Positions 29,483 to 36,928 of a stretch of 64,000 bases of DNA are shown piece by piece; within the stretch, counting starts at the first letter, position 1, and each line of letters begins with the position of its first letter. A model generated the notes under the pieces. That model was given only the letters and a program-made list of their open reading frames with translations, was not told the origin of the DNA and did no database searches. The position numbers and the translations under genes are program-made. The stretch is taken from NCBI RefSeq assembly GCF_041240605.1, contig NZ_CP162487.1, forward strand, positions 3,603,001 to 3,667,000. The letters run 5' to 3'. The stretch is from Xanthomonas sp. DAR 80977. GTDB taxonomy: Bacteria > Pseudomonadota > Gammaproteobacteria > Xanthomonadales > Xanthomonadaceae.

Positions 29483-29899
29483 ATGATGCCCGCCCACCCC
29501 GACCTGCTCGAACGCCTCGATCGCCTGCTGCCGCAGACCCAGTGCGGCCAGTGCGGCTTCGATGGCTGCCGCCCGTACGCCGAGGCGATGGCGCGCGGCG
29601 CGGCGCAGGTGGACCGCTGCCCGCCCGGCGGCGACCCCGGCGCGCGGGCGCTGGCGCGCGTGCTCGGCACCGTGCCGCTGCCCTACGACCGCAGCCGCGG
29701 CACGCACAAGCCGGCGCAGGTGGCGTTGGTGATCGAGGCCGACTGCATCGGCTGCACCAAGTGCATCCAGGCCTGCCCGGTCGATGCCATCGTCGGCGGC
29801 GCCAAGTACATGCACACAGTGCTGGCGCCGCTGTGCACCGGCTGCGAGCTGTGCGTGCCGGCCTGCCCGGTGGATTGCATCGAGCTGCGCCCGGCCTAG
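29483..29899 (+). CDS. RnfB-type ferredoxin without membrane anchor
   Basis: A 138-residue iron-sulphur protein. Near the start is [33 protein letters not shown], the four-cysteine site of the RnfB/RsxB Fe-S domain; then two 4Fe-4S ferredoxin motifs, [15 protein letters not shown] and [14 protein letters not shown]. This order is that of RnfB (electron transport complex). The N-terminal membrane helix of E. coli RsxB is absent, and no other rnf gene is in the window. It probably works as a soluble electron carrier. Starts at 29483 or 29486; a longer frame to 29402 is basic and unlikely. Confidence 0.85.
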   Translation: MMPAHPDLLERLDRLLPQTQCGQCGFDGCRPYAEAMARGAAQVDRCPPGGDPGARALARVLGTVPLPYDRSRGTHKPAQVALVIEADCIGCTKCIQACPVDAIVGGAKYMHTVLAPLCTGCELCVPACPVDCIELRPA

Positions 29900-30142
29900 G
29901 GCATGTCGCCAATCCCCGGGCAGCTCGCGCCGCTCCTGCGTTGGCGTGCCCACGCGCTGACGGCAGCGTGCACGCGCAGACGTGGCCCTGGGGGTTGGGC
30001 CTGCCAGGCCGCCAGCCTGCATCCCGCGGTTGGACCTGACCAGCCGTCAGTCGCCGCGCCGGCTGGCGACCCGACAGACCCAACGCGACCTACTCGGGAA
30101 CCGATGACACGCCCCAGCGCCACGCCAGGCGCGGTGGCCAGC

Positions 30143-30174
30143 GCATCCGGATCGGCGCCGGCCGCGTATCGCTA
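30143..30174 (+). promoter_or_regulatory. Putative ECF-type promoter, copy 1
   Basis: GCATCCGG (30143-30150), 14 bases, then CGTATCGCTA (30165-30174), 29 bases before the ATG at 30204. The same 18 bases with the same spacing occur at 33758-33789 before the lipid operon. The gap 29900-30203 holds nothing else that I can recognise. Confidence 0.7.
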
Positions 30175-30203
30175 GCTGTCACCATCCTGCGGAAGCGCTG
30201 CGC

Positions 30204-30992
30204 ATGCCCACGCCGATCGCCCCTGCCCCGCTCGCCCGCGCGCGCCTGCCGCTGGCGGCGACCCTGTGCATCGCCGTGCTCGGCGCGGCCGCCCCGGCGC
30301 AGGCGATGCTGCACTACGACGGCCTCGCCTACGCGCCAGACGGCGGGCAGCTGCTGTACCGCGAGAGCCACTGGGTACGCGACGACGGCGCGCGGCTGGT
30401 GCTGTACCGCTGCGCCGATGGCACCGCGTTCGCGCGCAAGCGCGTCGCCGACGGCGGCATCGCCCCGGATTTCGAACTGGTCGACGCGCGCAGCGGCTAT
30501 CGCGAAGGCGTGCGCCGTGCCGGCAGCGGCCGGGTGATGTTCAGCCAGCGCGGCGGCCAGCCGGAACGCAGCGCGCCATTGCCGGCGACGGCGGTACCGC
30601 AGGTGATCGATGCCGGCTTCGATGCCTATCTGCGCACGCACTGGGACGCGGTGAGCCAGGGCACGCCGCAGCGCATCGCCTTCGTGTTGCCGAGCAGCTT
30701 GCGCACGCTGGATTTCCAGATCAAACCCGCGGCCGCCGACGCCGGTGTACAGCGCTACACGCTGGCGGTGGACGCCTGGTATGGCGGCGTGCTGCCGAAC
30801 ATCGCGGTCGCCTACGCGCGCAGCGATCGCCGCCTGCTGGAATTCCGCGGCATCGGCAATGTCCGCGACGCGCGTGGCCGCTATGCGCAGGTGCGCATCG
30901 AATTCCCCGAACGCCTGCGCGACCAGGCCGACGACAGCGCATGGAACCAGGCGTTGCAGCAACCCCTGGCCGCGCAATGCGCCGCGCGCTGA
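30204..30992 (+). CDS. Secreted protein of unknown function
   Basis: A 262-residue protein I do not recognise. It has a signal peptide (LPLAATLCIAVLGAAAPAQA), then a globular domain rich in strands (LHYDGLAYAPDGGQLLYRESHWVRDDGARLVLYRC) and a C-terminal region with YTLAVDAWYGGVLPNIAVAYARSDRRLLEFRGIGN. Only one or two cysteines are seen. It is the first gene after the promoter-like motif at 30143. The next three genes (membrane protein, ECF sigma factor, anti-sigma factor) follow in the same direction with gaps of 88, 58 and -4 bp, so it may be part of the sigma operon and regulon. Confidence 0.75.
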   Translation: MPTPIAPAPLARARLPLAATLCIAVLGAAAPAQAMLHYDGLAYAPDGGQLLYRESHWVRDDGARLVLYRCADGTAFARKRVADGGIAPDFELVDARSGYREGVRRAGSGRVMFSQRGGQPERSAPLPATAVPQVIDAGFDAYLRTHWDAVSQGTPQRIAFVLPSSLRTLDFQIKPAAADAGVQRYTLAVDAWYGGVLPNIAVAYARSDRRLLEFRGIGNVRDARGRYAQVRIEFPERLRDQADDSAWNQALQQPLAAQCAAR

Positions 30993-31080
30993 CCCGCGCC
31001 GGCACCGCGTTCACGCCGGCCTCCGGCGCGGGCGCTACAAGCATGCAGCGGCATCGTCCCTCCCACGACAAGGAACATCC

Positions 31081-31452
31081 ATGGCCAAGGCCTACCTGTG
31101 GTTCAACGCCGCGCTGTACGCGGTCCTGGCGCTCTGGTGCACGCTGCTGCCGGCGCAGACCGCCGCCGCGGTCGGCTACGTCGGCCTGGACCGCTCCGGG
31201 CAATCCGAATACCTGGTCATCTACGGCGGACTGCAATTGGGCATGGCCTTCCTGTTCGGCTATTTCGCCCGCAGCGGGCAACTGCGGACCGGGCTGCTGC
31301 TGGCGCTCGCCTTCTACGTGCCGATCGTGCTCTACCGCAGCGCCAGCCTGCTGCGGCTGTGGCCGGTGGGGCCGACCACGACCGGCCTGGCCGTCTTCGA
31401 AATCGCGCTGCTGCTCGCCGCGCTCGCGCTATGGCGCGGCCAGCGCCGTTGA
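31081..31452 (+). CDS. Small four-helix membrane protein
   Basis: A 123-residue protein with four hydrophobic helices and almost no loops (YLWFNAALYAVLALWCTLLP, LVIYGGLQLGMAFLFGYFA, RTGLLLALAFYVPIVLY, LAVFEIALLLAALALWR). The layout resembles DUF4345-like membrane proteins, but I cannot confirm the family. The start codon is preceded by AAGGAAC. It lies just before the ECF sigma factor gene and could be part of its operon. Confidence 0.72.
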   Translation: MAKAYLWFNAALYAVLALWCTLLPAQTAAAVGYVGLDRSGQSEYLVIYGGLQLGMAFLFGYFARSGQLRTGLLLALAFYVPIVLYRSASLLRLWPVGPTTTGLAVFEIALLLAALALWRGQRR

Positions 31453-31510
31453 GCGACGCGCGCGCCGAAAGCCTGTAGCATCGCCGCGACCTTCGATACC
31501 GTTACCCGGC

Positions 31511-32068
31511 ATGACCGAGACGCCCGATCACGACGAAGCAGGACAATTGCTGGTCGCCACCGCGGCCGGCGACAGCGCCGCGTTCGAACGCCTGTACCGG
31601 ACCACCTCCCCGCGCCTGTTCGGCGTGTGCCTGCGCATCGTGCCGCAGCGCGGCGAAGCCGAAGACGTGCTGCAGGAGGTGTTCACCTCGGTCTGGCGCA
31701 AGGCCGCGCAATTCGATCCGCAGCGCGCGCGCGGCCTCACCTGGCTGACCATGATCGCGCGCAACAAGGCCATCGATCATCTGCGCGCGCGCGCGCCGGC
31801 GCGGCAATCCGTGGCTCTGGACGACGCCGGCGAACTGCACGACGACGGCCGCGATCCCCTGGCCGAGACCGAGTGGCGCGTCGCCGGGCGGCGCCTGGAC
31901 GTGTGCATGGGCGAACTGGAACCGCCGCGCGGCGAACTGATCCGCACCGCGTTCTTCGAAGGCATCACCTACGAGGAACTGGCCATGCGCAGCGGCACCC
32001 CGCTGGGCACGGTCAAGAGCTGGATCCGGCGCGGCCTGGCCAAGCTGAAGGCGTGCCTGGAACGATGA
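31511..32068 (+). CDS. ECF-type RNA polymerase sigma factor
   Basis: A 185-residue sigma-70-family factor with only regions 2 and 4. Region 2 is FERLYRTTSPRLFGVCLRIVPQRGEAEDVLQEVFTSVWRKA with the following ARGLTWLTMIARNKAIDHLRAR; region 4 is ELIRTAFFEGITYEELAMRSGTPLGTVKSWIRRGLAKLK, the helix-turn-helix. It resembles the SigK/RpoE-ChrR-related groups. The anti-sigma gene overlaps it by four bases (ATGA). Together they would respond to a membrane or periplasmic signal. A probable target promoter is the motif at 30143 and 33758. Confidence 0.93.
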   Translation: MTETPDHDEAGQLLVATAAGDSAAFERLYRTTSPRLFGVCLRIVPQRGEAEDVLQEVFTSVWRKAAQFDPQRARGLTWLTMIARNKAIDHLRARAPARQSVALDDAGELHDDGRDPLAETEWRVAGRRLDVCMGELEPPRGELIRTAFFEGITYEELAMRSGTPLGTVKSWIRRGLAKLKACLER

Positions 32069-32856
32069 ACGACTCCGTGCCCGATCCGCAGGAAACCCCG
32101 CCGCCGCGCGACGTGCTGGCCGGCGAATACGTGCTCGGCGTGCTCGATGCGCCCGAGCGCCGCGCCGCCGAACAGCGCATCGCCGCCGACGGCGCGTTCG
32201 CCGCGGCGGTGATGCAATGGCAGCAGCACCTGATGCCGCTGGCCGACGAGATCGCGCCGGTCGCGGTGCCCGAGCGCGTGTGGGTGCGCATCCGCGCCAC
32301 GCTCGGCCTGGATGCGCCGGCACCGCGCGCGCCGGCGCCGGCCTCCGGATTCTGGGAAAGCGTGCGCACCTGGCGCTGGCTGAGCGCCGGCGGTTTCGCC
32401 ACCGCCGCGGCCTGCCTGTTCGCGCTGATGGTCGCGCGCACGCCGCTGCCGCCGCAGGGACCGCCGGTGACGCCGCCTCCGGTGGTCGCGCCGCCCGCCG
32501 ACAGCGGCATCGCGATGACCTCGACGCTGATGCAGGACGACGGCAAGCCCGGCTACGTGGTGCTGATGGACGCCGACAAGCGCCGCATCACCCTGACCCC
32601 GCTGGCTGGCAGCCACGACGCCGCGCGCGTGCCGGAGCTGTGGCTGATCCCGGCCGACGGCAAGGCGCGCTCGATGGGCGTGTTCGACGACGCGCAGGCG
32701 CGCGCGGCGCGCATCCCCGACGCGCTGATGCCGCTGCTCAGCGACGGCGCCTTGCTGGCGGTGACGATGGAACCGCCCGGCGGCGCGCCCGGCGGCGTCG
32801 CCACCGGCCCGATCGTCGCCAAGGGCGGCATCAGCACGCTGCGCCTGGCACCGTAG
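32065..32856 (+). CDS. RskA-like anti-sigma factor
   Basis: A 263-residue protein. The N-terminal part (PPPRDVLAGEYVLGVLDAPERRAAEQRIAADGAFAAAVMQWQ) is the cytoplasmic anti-sigma domain. One membrane helix lies near residues 110-128 (WLSAGGFATAAACLFALMV). The periplasmic part is an RskA domain (GYVVLMDADKRRITLTPLAG, VPELWLIPADGKARSMGVF, LLAVTMEPPGGAPGG). RskA-type proteins hold the sigma factor at the membrane until proteolysis. The zinc-binding HxxxCxxC motif of ZAS anti-sigmas is absent. The last 15 bases of coding sequence before its stop region recur in the tandem repeats downstream. Confidence 0.9.
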   Translation: MNDSVPDPQETPPPRDVLAGEYVLGVLDAPERRAAEQRIAADGAFAAAVMQWQQHLMPLADEIAPVAVPERVWVRIRATLGLDAPAPRAPAPASGFWESVRTWRWLSAGGFATAAACLFALMVARTPLPPQGPPVTPPPVVAPPADSGIAMTSTLMQDDGKPGYVVLMDADKRRITLTPLAGSHDAARVPELWLIPADGKARSMGVFDDAQARAARIPDALMPLLSDGALLAVTMEPPGGAPGGVATGPIVAKGGISTLRLAP

Positions 32857-32879
32857 AAGGCGCCGCGGCGCCAGCGCTT

Positions 32880-33525
32880 CCTTCTCCCATCGGGAGAAGG
32901 TGCCCCGAAGGGGCGGATGAGGGTACGGGCGAAGCCTCGCAATGTCAGGCCCGCCAGGCTGTCGGTGCCGACGCGCCCTCACCCCAACCCCTCTCCCGGT
33001 GGGAGAGGGGCTAACGCGGCCTCGACGCTTCAAGCACGCTGCGCCTGTTGCCGTAGACAACGCACTGCGGCATGGACCGCGCCAAACCCGTGCCTGAAGA
33101 CATCTCCCTTCTCCCATCGGGAGAAGTGCCCCGAAGGGGCGGATGAGGGTTCGGGCGAAGCCTCGCAATGTCAGGCGCGCCAGGCTGTCGGTACCGGCGT
33201 ACCCTCACCCCAACCCCTCTCCCGATGGGAGAGGGGCCAACGCTGCCTCGACGCTTCAAGCACGCTGCGCCTGTTGCCGCCGTAGACAACGCACTGCGGC
33301 ACGGACCGCGCCAAACCGGTGCCTGAAGACATCTCCCTTCTCCCATCGGGAGAAGGTGCCCCGAAGGGGCGGATGAGGGTACGGGCGAAGCCTCGCAATG
33401 TCAGGTGCGCCAGGCTGTCGGTGCCGGCGTTCCCCACCCCAACCCCTCTCCCGGTGGGAGAGGGGCTAACGCGGCCTCGACGCTTCAAGCACGCGGCGCC
33501 TGATGCCGTAGACAATGCACCGCGG
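32880..33525. repeat. Tandem repeat, about 229-bp unit, nearly three copies
   Basis: Units begin at 32881, 33108 and 33338 with CTTCTCCCATCGGGAGAAG (a hairpin), and each contains a second hairpin of the CCCCTCTCCC/GGGAGAGGGG type at 32988-33010, 33214-33236 and 33443-33465. The third unit is cut at about 33525. Each unit ends with AGCACGCTGCGCCTG followed by CCGTAGA, matching the 3' end of the anti-sigma gene (32833-32847). No gene is in 32857-33813; the frames here are repeat artefacts. The rest of the gap, 33526-33757, shows nothing. Confidence 0.92.
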
Positions 33526-33757
33526 CCGACTACTCCACGCCCTCCTGCGTCCGCCGACAGCAAACGCGAGCGCACATTCACCCGGCCACCACTCGCGCGC
33601 AGGCAGCATCGCCGCAGCCGTCGCGCATACGCTGGACAGCCCGATCTTCCGACGATTCCAACCTGTGTGGACGCCGCCTCGCGCGGCGACCGCCGTGCGC
33701 TGCCGTGGCCGGCCATCCCGCGCCTGCAGCGTCATGCAGCGAGGACGCGACGCGAAT

Positions 33758-33789
33758 GCATCCGGCTTCCGGCTTTGCCCGTATCGCTA
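33758..33789 (+). promoter_or_regulatory. Putative ECF-type promoter, copy 2
   Basis: GCATCCGG (33758-33765), 14 bases, CGTATCGCTA (33780-33789), then 24 bases to the GTG at 33814. It is identical in box sequence and spacing to 30143-30174. The short leader supports GTG 33814 as the real start. Confidence 0.7.
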
Positions 33790-33813
33790 TCCGAATCCCC
33801 ACGAGATGCGCTT

Positions 33814-34809
33814 GTGCCGAGCCCCGTTCCGGACCATCCCCGCGTACCGACCACCGCGCCTGCCGATGCGCCCGCGCCGCGCCGCGGAAGCGTGGCTCGC
33901 ACGCTGCGGCGCTGGTTCGACACCAGTGCGGAGATCGAACTGGACGAGGCCCGCGCCGACCGCATCGACTGGCTGCGCGCAGCCCCCTACGTCGGCCTGC
34001 ACCTGGCCTGCCTGGGGGTGTTCTGGGTCGGCGCGTCGTGGTTCGCGGTCGGCATGGCGGTGGCGATGTACGCGGTGCGCATGTTCGCGCTCACCGGCTT
34101 CTACCATCGCTACTTCGCGCATCGCGCGTTCAAGACCTCGCGCGTGGTGCAGTTCCTGTTCGCCGCGCTCGGCGCCACCTGCGTGCAGCGCGGTCCGCTG
34201 TGGTGGGCCGCGCACCACCGCAACCACCATCGCCACACCGATACCCCGGCCGATCCGCATTCGCCGCGCCAGCACGGCTTCTGGTGGAGCCATAGCGGCT
34301 GGTTCCTGACCCCGCGCGGCTTCCGCACCGACTGGGAGGCGATCCCGGACCTGCGCCGCTTCCCGGAACTGCGCTTCCTCGACCGTTTCGACCTGCTGCT
34401 GCCGGTACTGCTGGCGCTGGCGCTGTTCCTGCTCGGCGGCTGGCTGCAGCGCGAGCATCCGCAACTGGGCACCGATGGACCGCAGTTGCTGGTGTGGGGC
34501 TTCTTCGTCTCCACCGTGGCGCTGTTCCATGCCACCTTCACCATCAACTCGCTGGCGCACCGCTTCGGCAGCCGCCGTTTCGACACCCGCGACGACAGCC
34601 GCAACAACGCCTGGCTGGCGCTGCTGACCTTCGGCGAGGGCTGGCACAACAACCATCACTTCTTCCCCGGTGCGGCACGCCAGGGCTTCCGCTGGTGGGA
34701 AGTCGACCTGACCTGGTACGGCCTGAAGGCGCTGTCGTGGACCGGGCTGGTGCGCGAGCTCAAGCCGGTGCCGGCGGGGCTGGTGCGCGCACGGGCGCGC
34801 GCACGATGA
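33814..34809 (+). CDS. Acyl-CoA (fatty-acid) desaturase
   Basis: A 331-residue membrane di-iron desaturase with the three histidine boxes: HRYFAHRAF, HHRNHHRHTD and HNNHHFFP. Membrane stretches lie around residues 55-100 and 195-250. It puts a double bond in acyl chains using O2. The start is taken as GTG 33814, since no in-frame ATG follows the tandem repeats and the putative promoter ends 24 bases before. Its stop overlaps the next start (ATGA). It is the first gene of the lipid operon and would supply the unsaturated chain used by the downstream methyltransferases. Confidence 0.9.
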   Translation: MPSPVPDHPRVPTTAPADAPAPRRGSVARTLRRWFDTSAEIELDEARADRIDWLRAAPYVGLHLACLGVFWVGASWFAVGMAVAMYAVRMFALTGFYHRYFAHRAFKTSRVVQFLFAALGATCVQRGPLWWAAHHRNHHRHTDTPADPHSPRQHGFWWSHSGWFLTPRGFRTDWEAIPDLRRFPELRFLDRFDLLLPVLLALALFLLGGWLQREHPQLGTDGPQLLVWGFFVSTVALFHATFTINSLAHRFGSRRFDTRDDSRNNAWLALLTFGEGWHNNHHFFPGAARQGFRWWEVDLTWYGLKALSWTGLVRELKPVPAGLVRARARAR

Positions 34810-36068
34810 GCCGGATCGCGGTGGTGGGCTCGGGGATCGCCGGGCTGGGGTCGGCATGGCTGCTGTCGCAGCGGCACGAGGTCACCCTGTACGAGGCGGC
34901 CAATTACCTGGGCGGGCATACCCACACCCATGCGATCGAACTGGACGGCGCGCAGTACGCGGTGGACAGCGGCTTCATCGTGTTCAACCCGCAGCACTAT
35001 CCGCTGCTGAGCAGGCTGTTCGCGCAGCTCGGCGTGGCCGCGCAGCCGACCACGATGAGTTTTTCGGTGCACGAGGCGCGCACCGGCCTGGAATACAACG
35101 CCGGCAGCCTCGGCGGGCTGTTCTGCCAGCCCGGCAACCTGGCCAGCCCGCGCTTCTGGCGCATGCTGCGCGACCTGCGCCGCTTCTACCGGCAGGCGCC
35201 GCAGGTGCTGGCCGACGCTGCGCAAGCGCAGCTGACGCTGGGCGAATTCCTGCAGCGGCACGGCTATTCGGAGGTGTTCCGCGACGCGCACATGGTGCCG
35301 ATGGCCTCGGCGCTGTGGTCCTCGCCGTCGCAGCGGATCCTGCAGTTCCCGATGCGCCAGCTGATCGGCTTCATGGCCAACCACCACATGCTGCAGATCA
35401 GCGGCCGGCCGCAGTGGCAGGTGGTCGCGGGCGGCTCCAACAGCTACGTGCGCGCGCTGCGCAGCCGCTGGCGGGTGCGCGAGCGCATCGGCACGCCGGT
35501 GCGCTCGGTGCAGCGGCTGTCGCAGGGCGTGTCGGTGCTGACCGACGCCGACAGCGACGCCGATGCGCAGCACTACGACCACGTGGTGCTGGCCTGCCAC
35601 GCCGACGACGCCCTGCGCCTGCTCAACGATGCCAGCGCCGCCGAACGCGAGATCCTCGGCGCGATCGCCTACCAGGACAACGACACCGTGCTGCACACCG
35701 ATGCGCGCGTGCTGCCGCGCAACCGCCGCGCCTGGGCCGCCTGGAATGCGCACGTGCCGGCCGATCCGGACGCGCCGTGCACGGTCAGCTACTGGATGAA
35801 CGCGCTGCAGTCGATCCGCTCGCCGCAGCCGTTCATCGTCAGCCTCAACCGCGGCGACGCCATCGATCCGGCCAAGGTGCTGCGGCGCATGCGCTACCGG
35901 CATCCGCTGCAGACCCAGGCCTCGGTGGCGGCGCAGGCGCGCAAGGGCGAGATCCAGGGCCAGCGCGGCACCTGGTTCGCCGGCGCCGGCTGGGGCTTCG
36001 GCTTCCACGAGGACGGCCTGCGCAGCGCGGTCGACGTCGCCGCCGGGCTCGGGGTACCCTGGCCATGA
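34806..36068 (+). CDS. FAD-dependent oxidoreductase (amine-oxidase-like)
   Basis: A 420-residue flavoprotein. It begins with the FAD-binding GxGxxG (IAVVGSGIAGLGSAWLLSQRHEVTLYE) and GGHTHTHAIELDG, and ends with FAGAGWGFGFHEDGLRSAVDVAAGL, the usual C-terminal FAD contact. The family is the NAD(P)/FAD-binding group often found next to DUF1365 and cyclopropane-fatty-acid synthase genes. A likely role is reduction or oxidation of the modified acyl chain, similar to the flavoprotein partners of CFA-like methylases in 10-methyl fatty acid synthesis. It is coupled by ATGA on both sides. Confidence 0.88.
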   Translation: MSRIAVVGSGIAGLGSAWLLSQRHEVTLYEAANYLGGHTHTHAIELDGAQYAVDSGFIVFNPQHYPLLSRLFAQLGVAAQPTTMSFSVHEARTGLEYNAGSLGGLFCQPGNLASPRFWRMLRDLRRFYRQAPQVLADAAQAQLTLGEFLQRHGYSEVFRDAHMVPMASALWSSPSQRILQFPMRQLIGFMANHHMLQISGRPQWQVVAGGSNSYVRALRSRWRVRERIGTPVRSVQRLSQGVSVLTDADSDADAQHYDHVVLACHADDALRLLNDASAAEREILGAIAYQDNDTVLHTDARVLPRNRRAWAAWNAHVPADPDAPCTVSYWMNALQSIRSPQPFIVSLNRGDAIDPAKVLRRMRYRHPLQTQASVAAQARKGEIQGQRGTWFAGAGWGFGFHEDGLRSAVDVAAGLGVPWP

Positions 36069-36928
36069 ACCTGTTGCGCAGCGCTACCGTGTCCGCCCCG
36101 CCGGCTGGCGCCGTCTCGACAACGCCGGCGGCGGCGGGCACGACCACGCGCGGGCTGCACAGCGCGCTCTACAGCGGCTGGGTCCGGCACCGCCGCTATG
36201 CGCCCAAGCCGCTGGCGTTCCGCTATCCGATCTTCCTGATGTACCTGGACCTGGCCGAACTCGAGCAGGTGTTCGCGCGGCGCTGGCTGTGGTCGGTCGG
36301 CCGCCGCAATCTGGCCGAATTCCGCCGCAGCGACTATCTCGGCGATCCGGCGCAGCCGCTGGACGAGGCGGTGCGCGACCGCGTGCAGCAGCACAGCGGC
36401 GAGCGCCCGCTCGGCCCGGTGCGCATGCTGACCCACCTGCGCTACTTCGGCCACTGCTTCAATCCGGTCACGTTCTACTACTGCCACGACGCGCAGCAGC
36501 GCCTGCACAGCATCGTCGCCGAGATCACCAACACGCCGTGGCGGCAGCGCCACGCCTACGTGCTGCCGGTGGCCGCCGCGCGCAGCCACGGCAGCGTGCA
36601 CGCCTGGCGCTTCGACAAGCGTTTCCACGTCTCCCCGTTCATGGCGATGGCGCACGACTACGCATGGCGCTGCAGCGAACCGGGCGCGCAGCTGCGCGTG
36701 CACATGGACGTGCTCGATGCGCAGCCGGCGGCCAGGCGCTTCGACGCCACGCTGGTGCTGCGGCGGCGCGAGATCTCCGGCGCCAACCTGGCGCGCGCGC
36801 TGCTGCGCTATCCGGCGATGACCGTGCAGGTCGTGGCCAAGATCCACTGGCAGGCGCTGCGCCTGTGGCTGCGCGGCAATCCGGTGCACGACCACCCCGA
36901 CCATTCCCTTCCGCGAGAACGCCGATGA
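36065..36928 (+). CDS. DUF1365 family protein
   Basis: A 287-residue soluble protein with DUF1365 motifs: LHSALYSGWVRHRRYAPKPLAFRYPIFLMYLDL, RMLTHLRYFGHCFNPVTFYYCHD and FDKRFHVSPFMAMAHDYAWR. The family has no proven activity; it occurs next to CFA synthase and FAD oxidoreductase genes in many bacteria, so a part in acyl-chain modification is inferred. ATGA overlaps join it to both neighbours. Confidence 0.9.
   Translation: MNLLRSATVSAPPAGAVSTTPAAAGTTTRGLHSALYSGWVRHRRYAPKPLAFRYPIFLMYLDLAELEQVFARRWLWSVGRRNLAEFRRSDYLGDPAQPLDEAVRDRVQQHSGERPLGPVRMLTHLRYFGHCFNPVTFYYCHDAQQRLHSIVAEITNTPWRQRHAYVLPVAAARSHGSVHAWRFDKRFHVSPFMAMAHDYAWRCSEPGAQLRVHMDVLDAQPAARRFDATLVLRRREISGANLARALLRYPAMTVQVVAKIHWQALRLWLRGNPVHDHPDHSLPRERR

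Noticed and set aside
32880..33525. CRISPR array or gene in the tandem repeats
   Set aside because: The unit is about 229 bp with no short repeat-spacer pattern, and no cas gene is near. The open frames across it do not match any domain and differ between copies.
33319..33813. A longer N-terminus for the desaturase starting in the repeats
   Set aside because: The extra 165 residues are low-complexity and repeat-coded; the promoter-like motif ends at 33789, so GTG 33814 is preferred.
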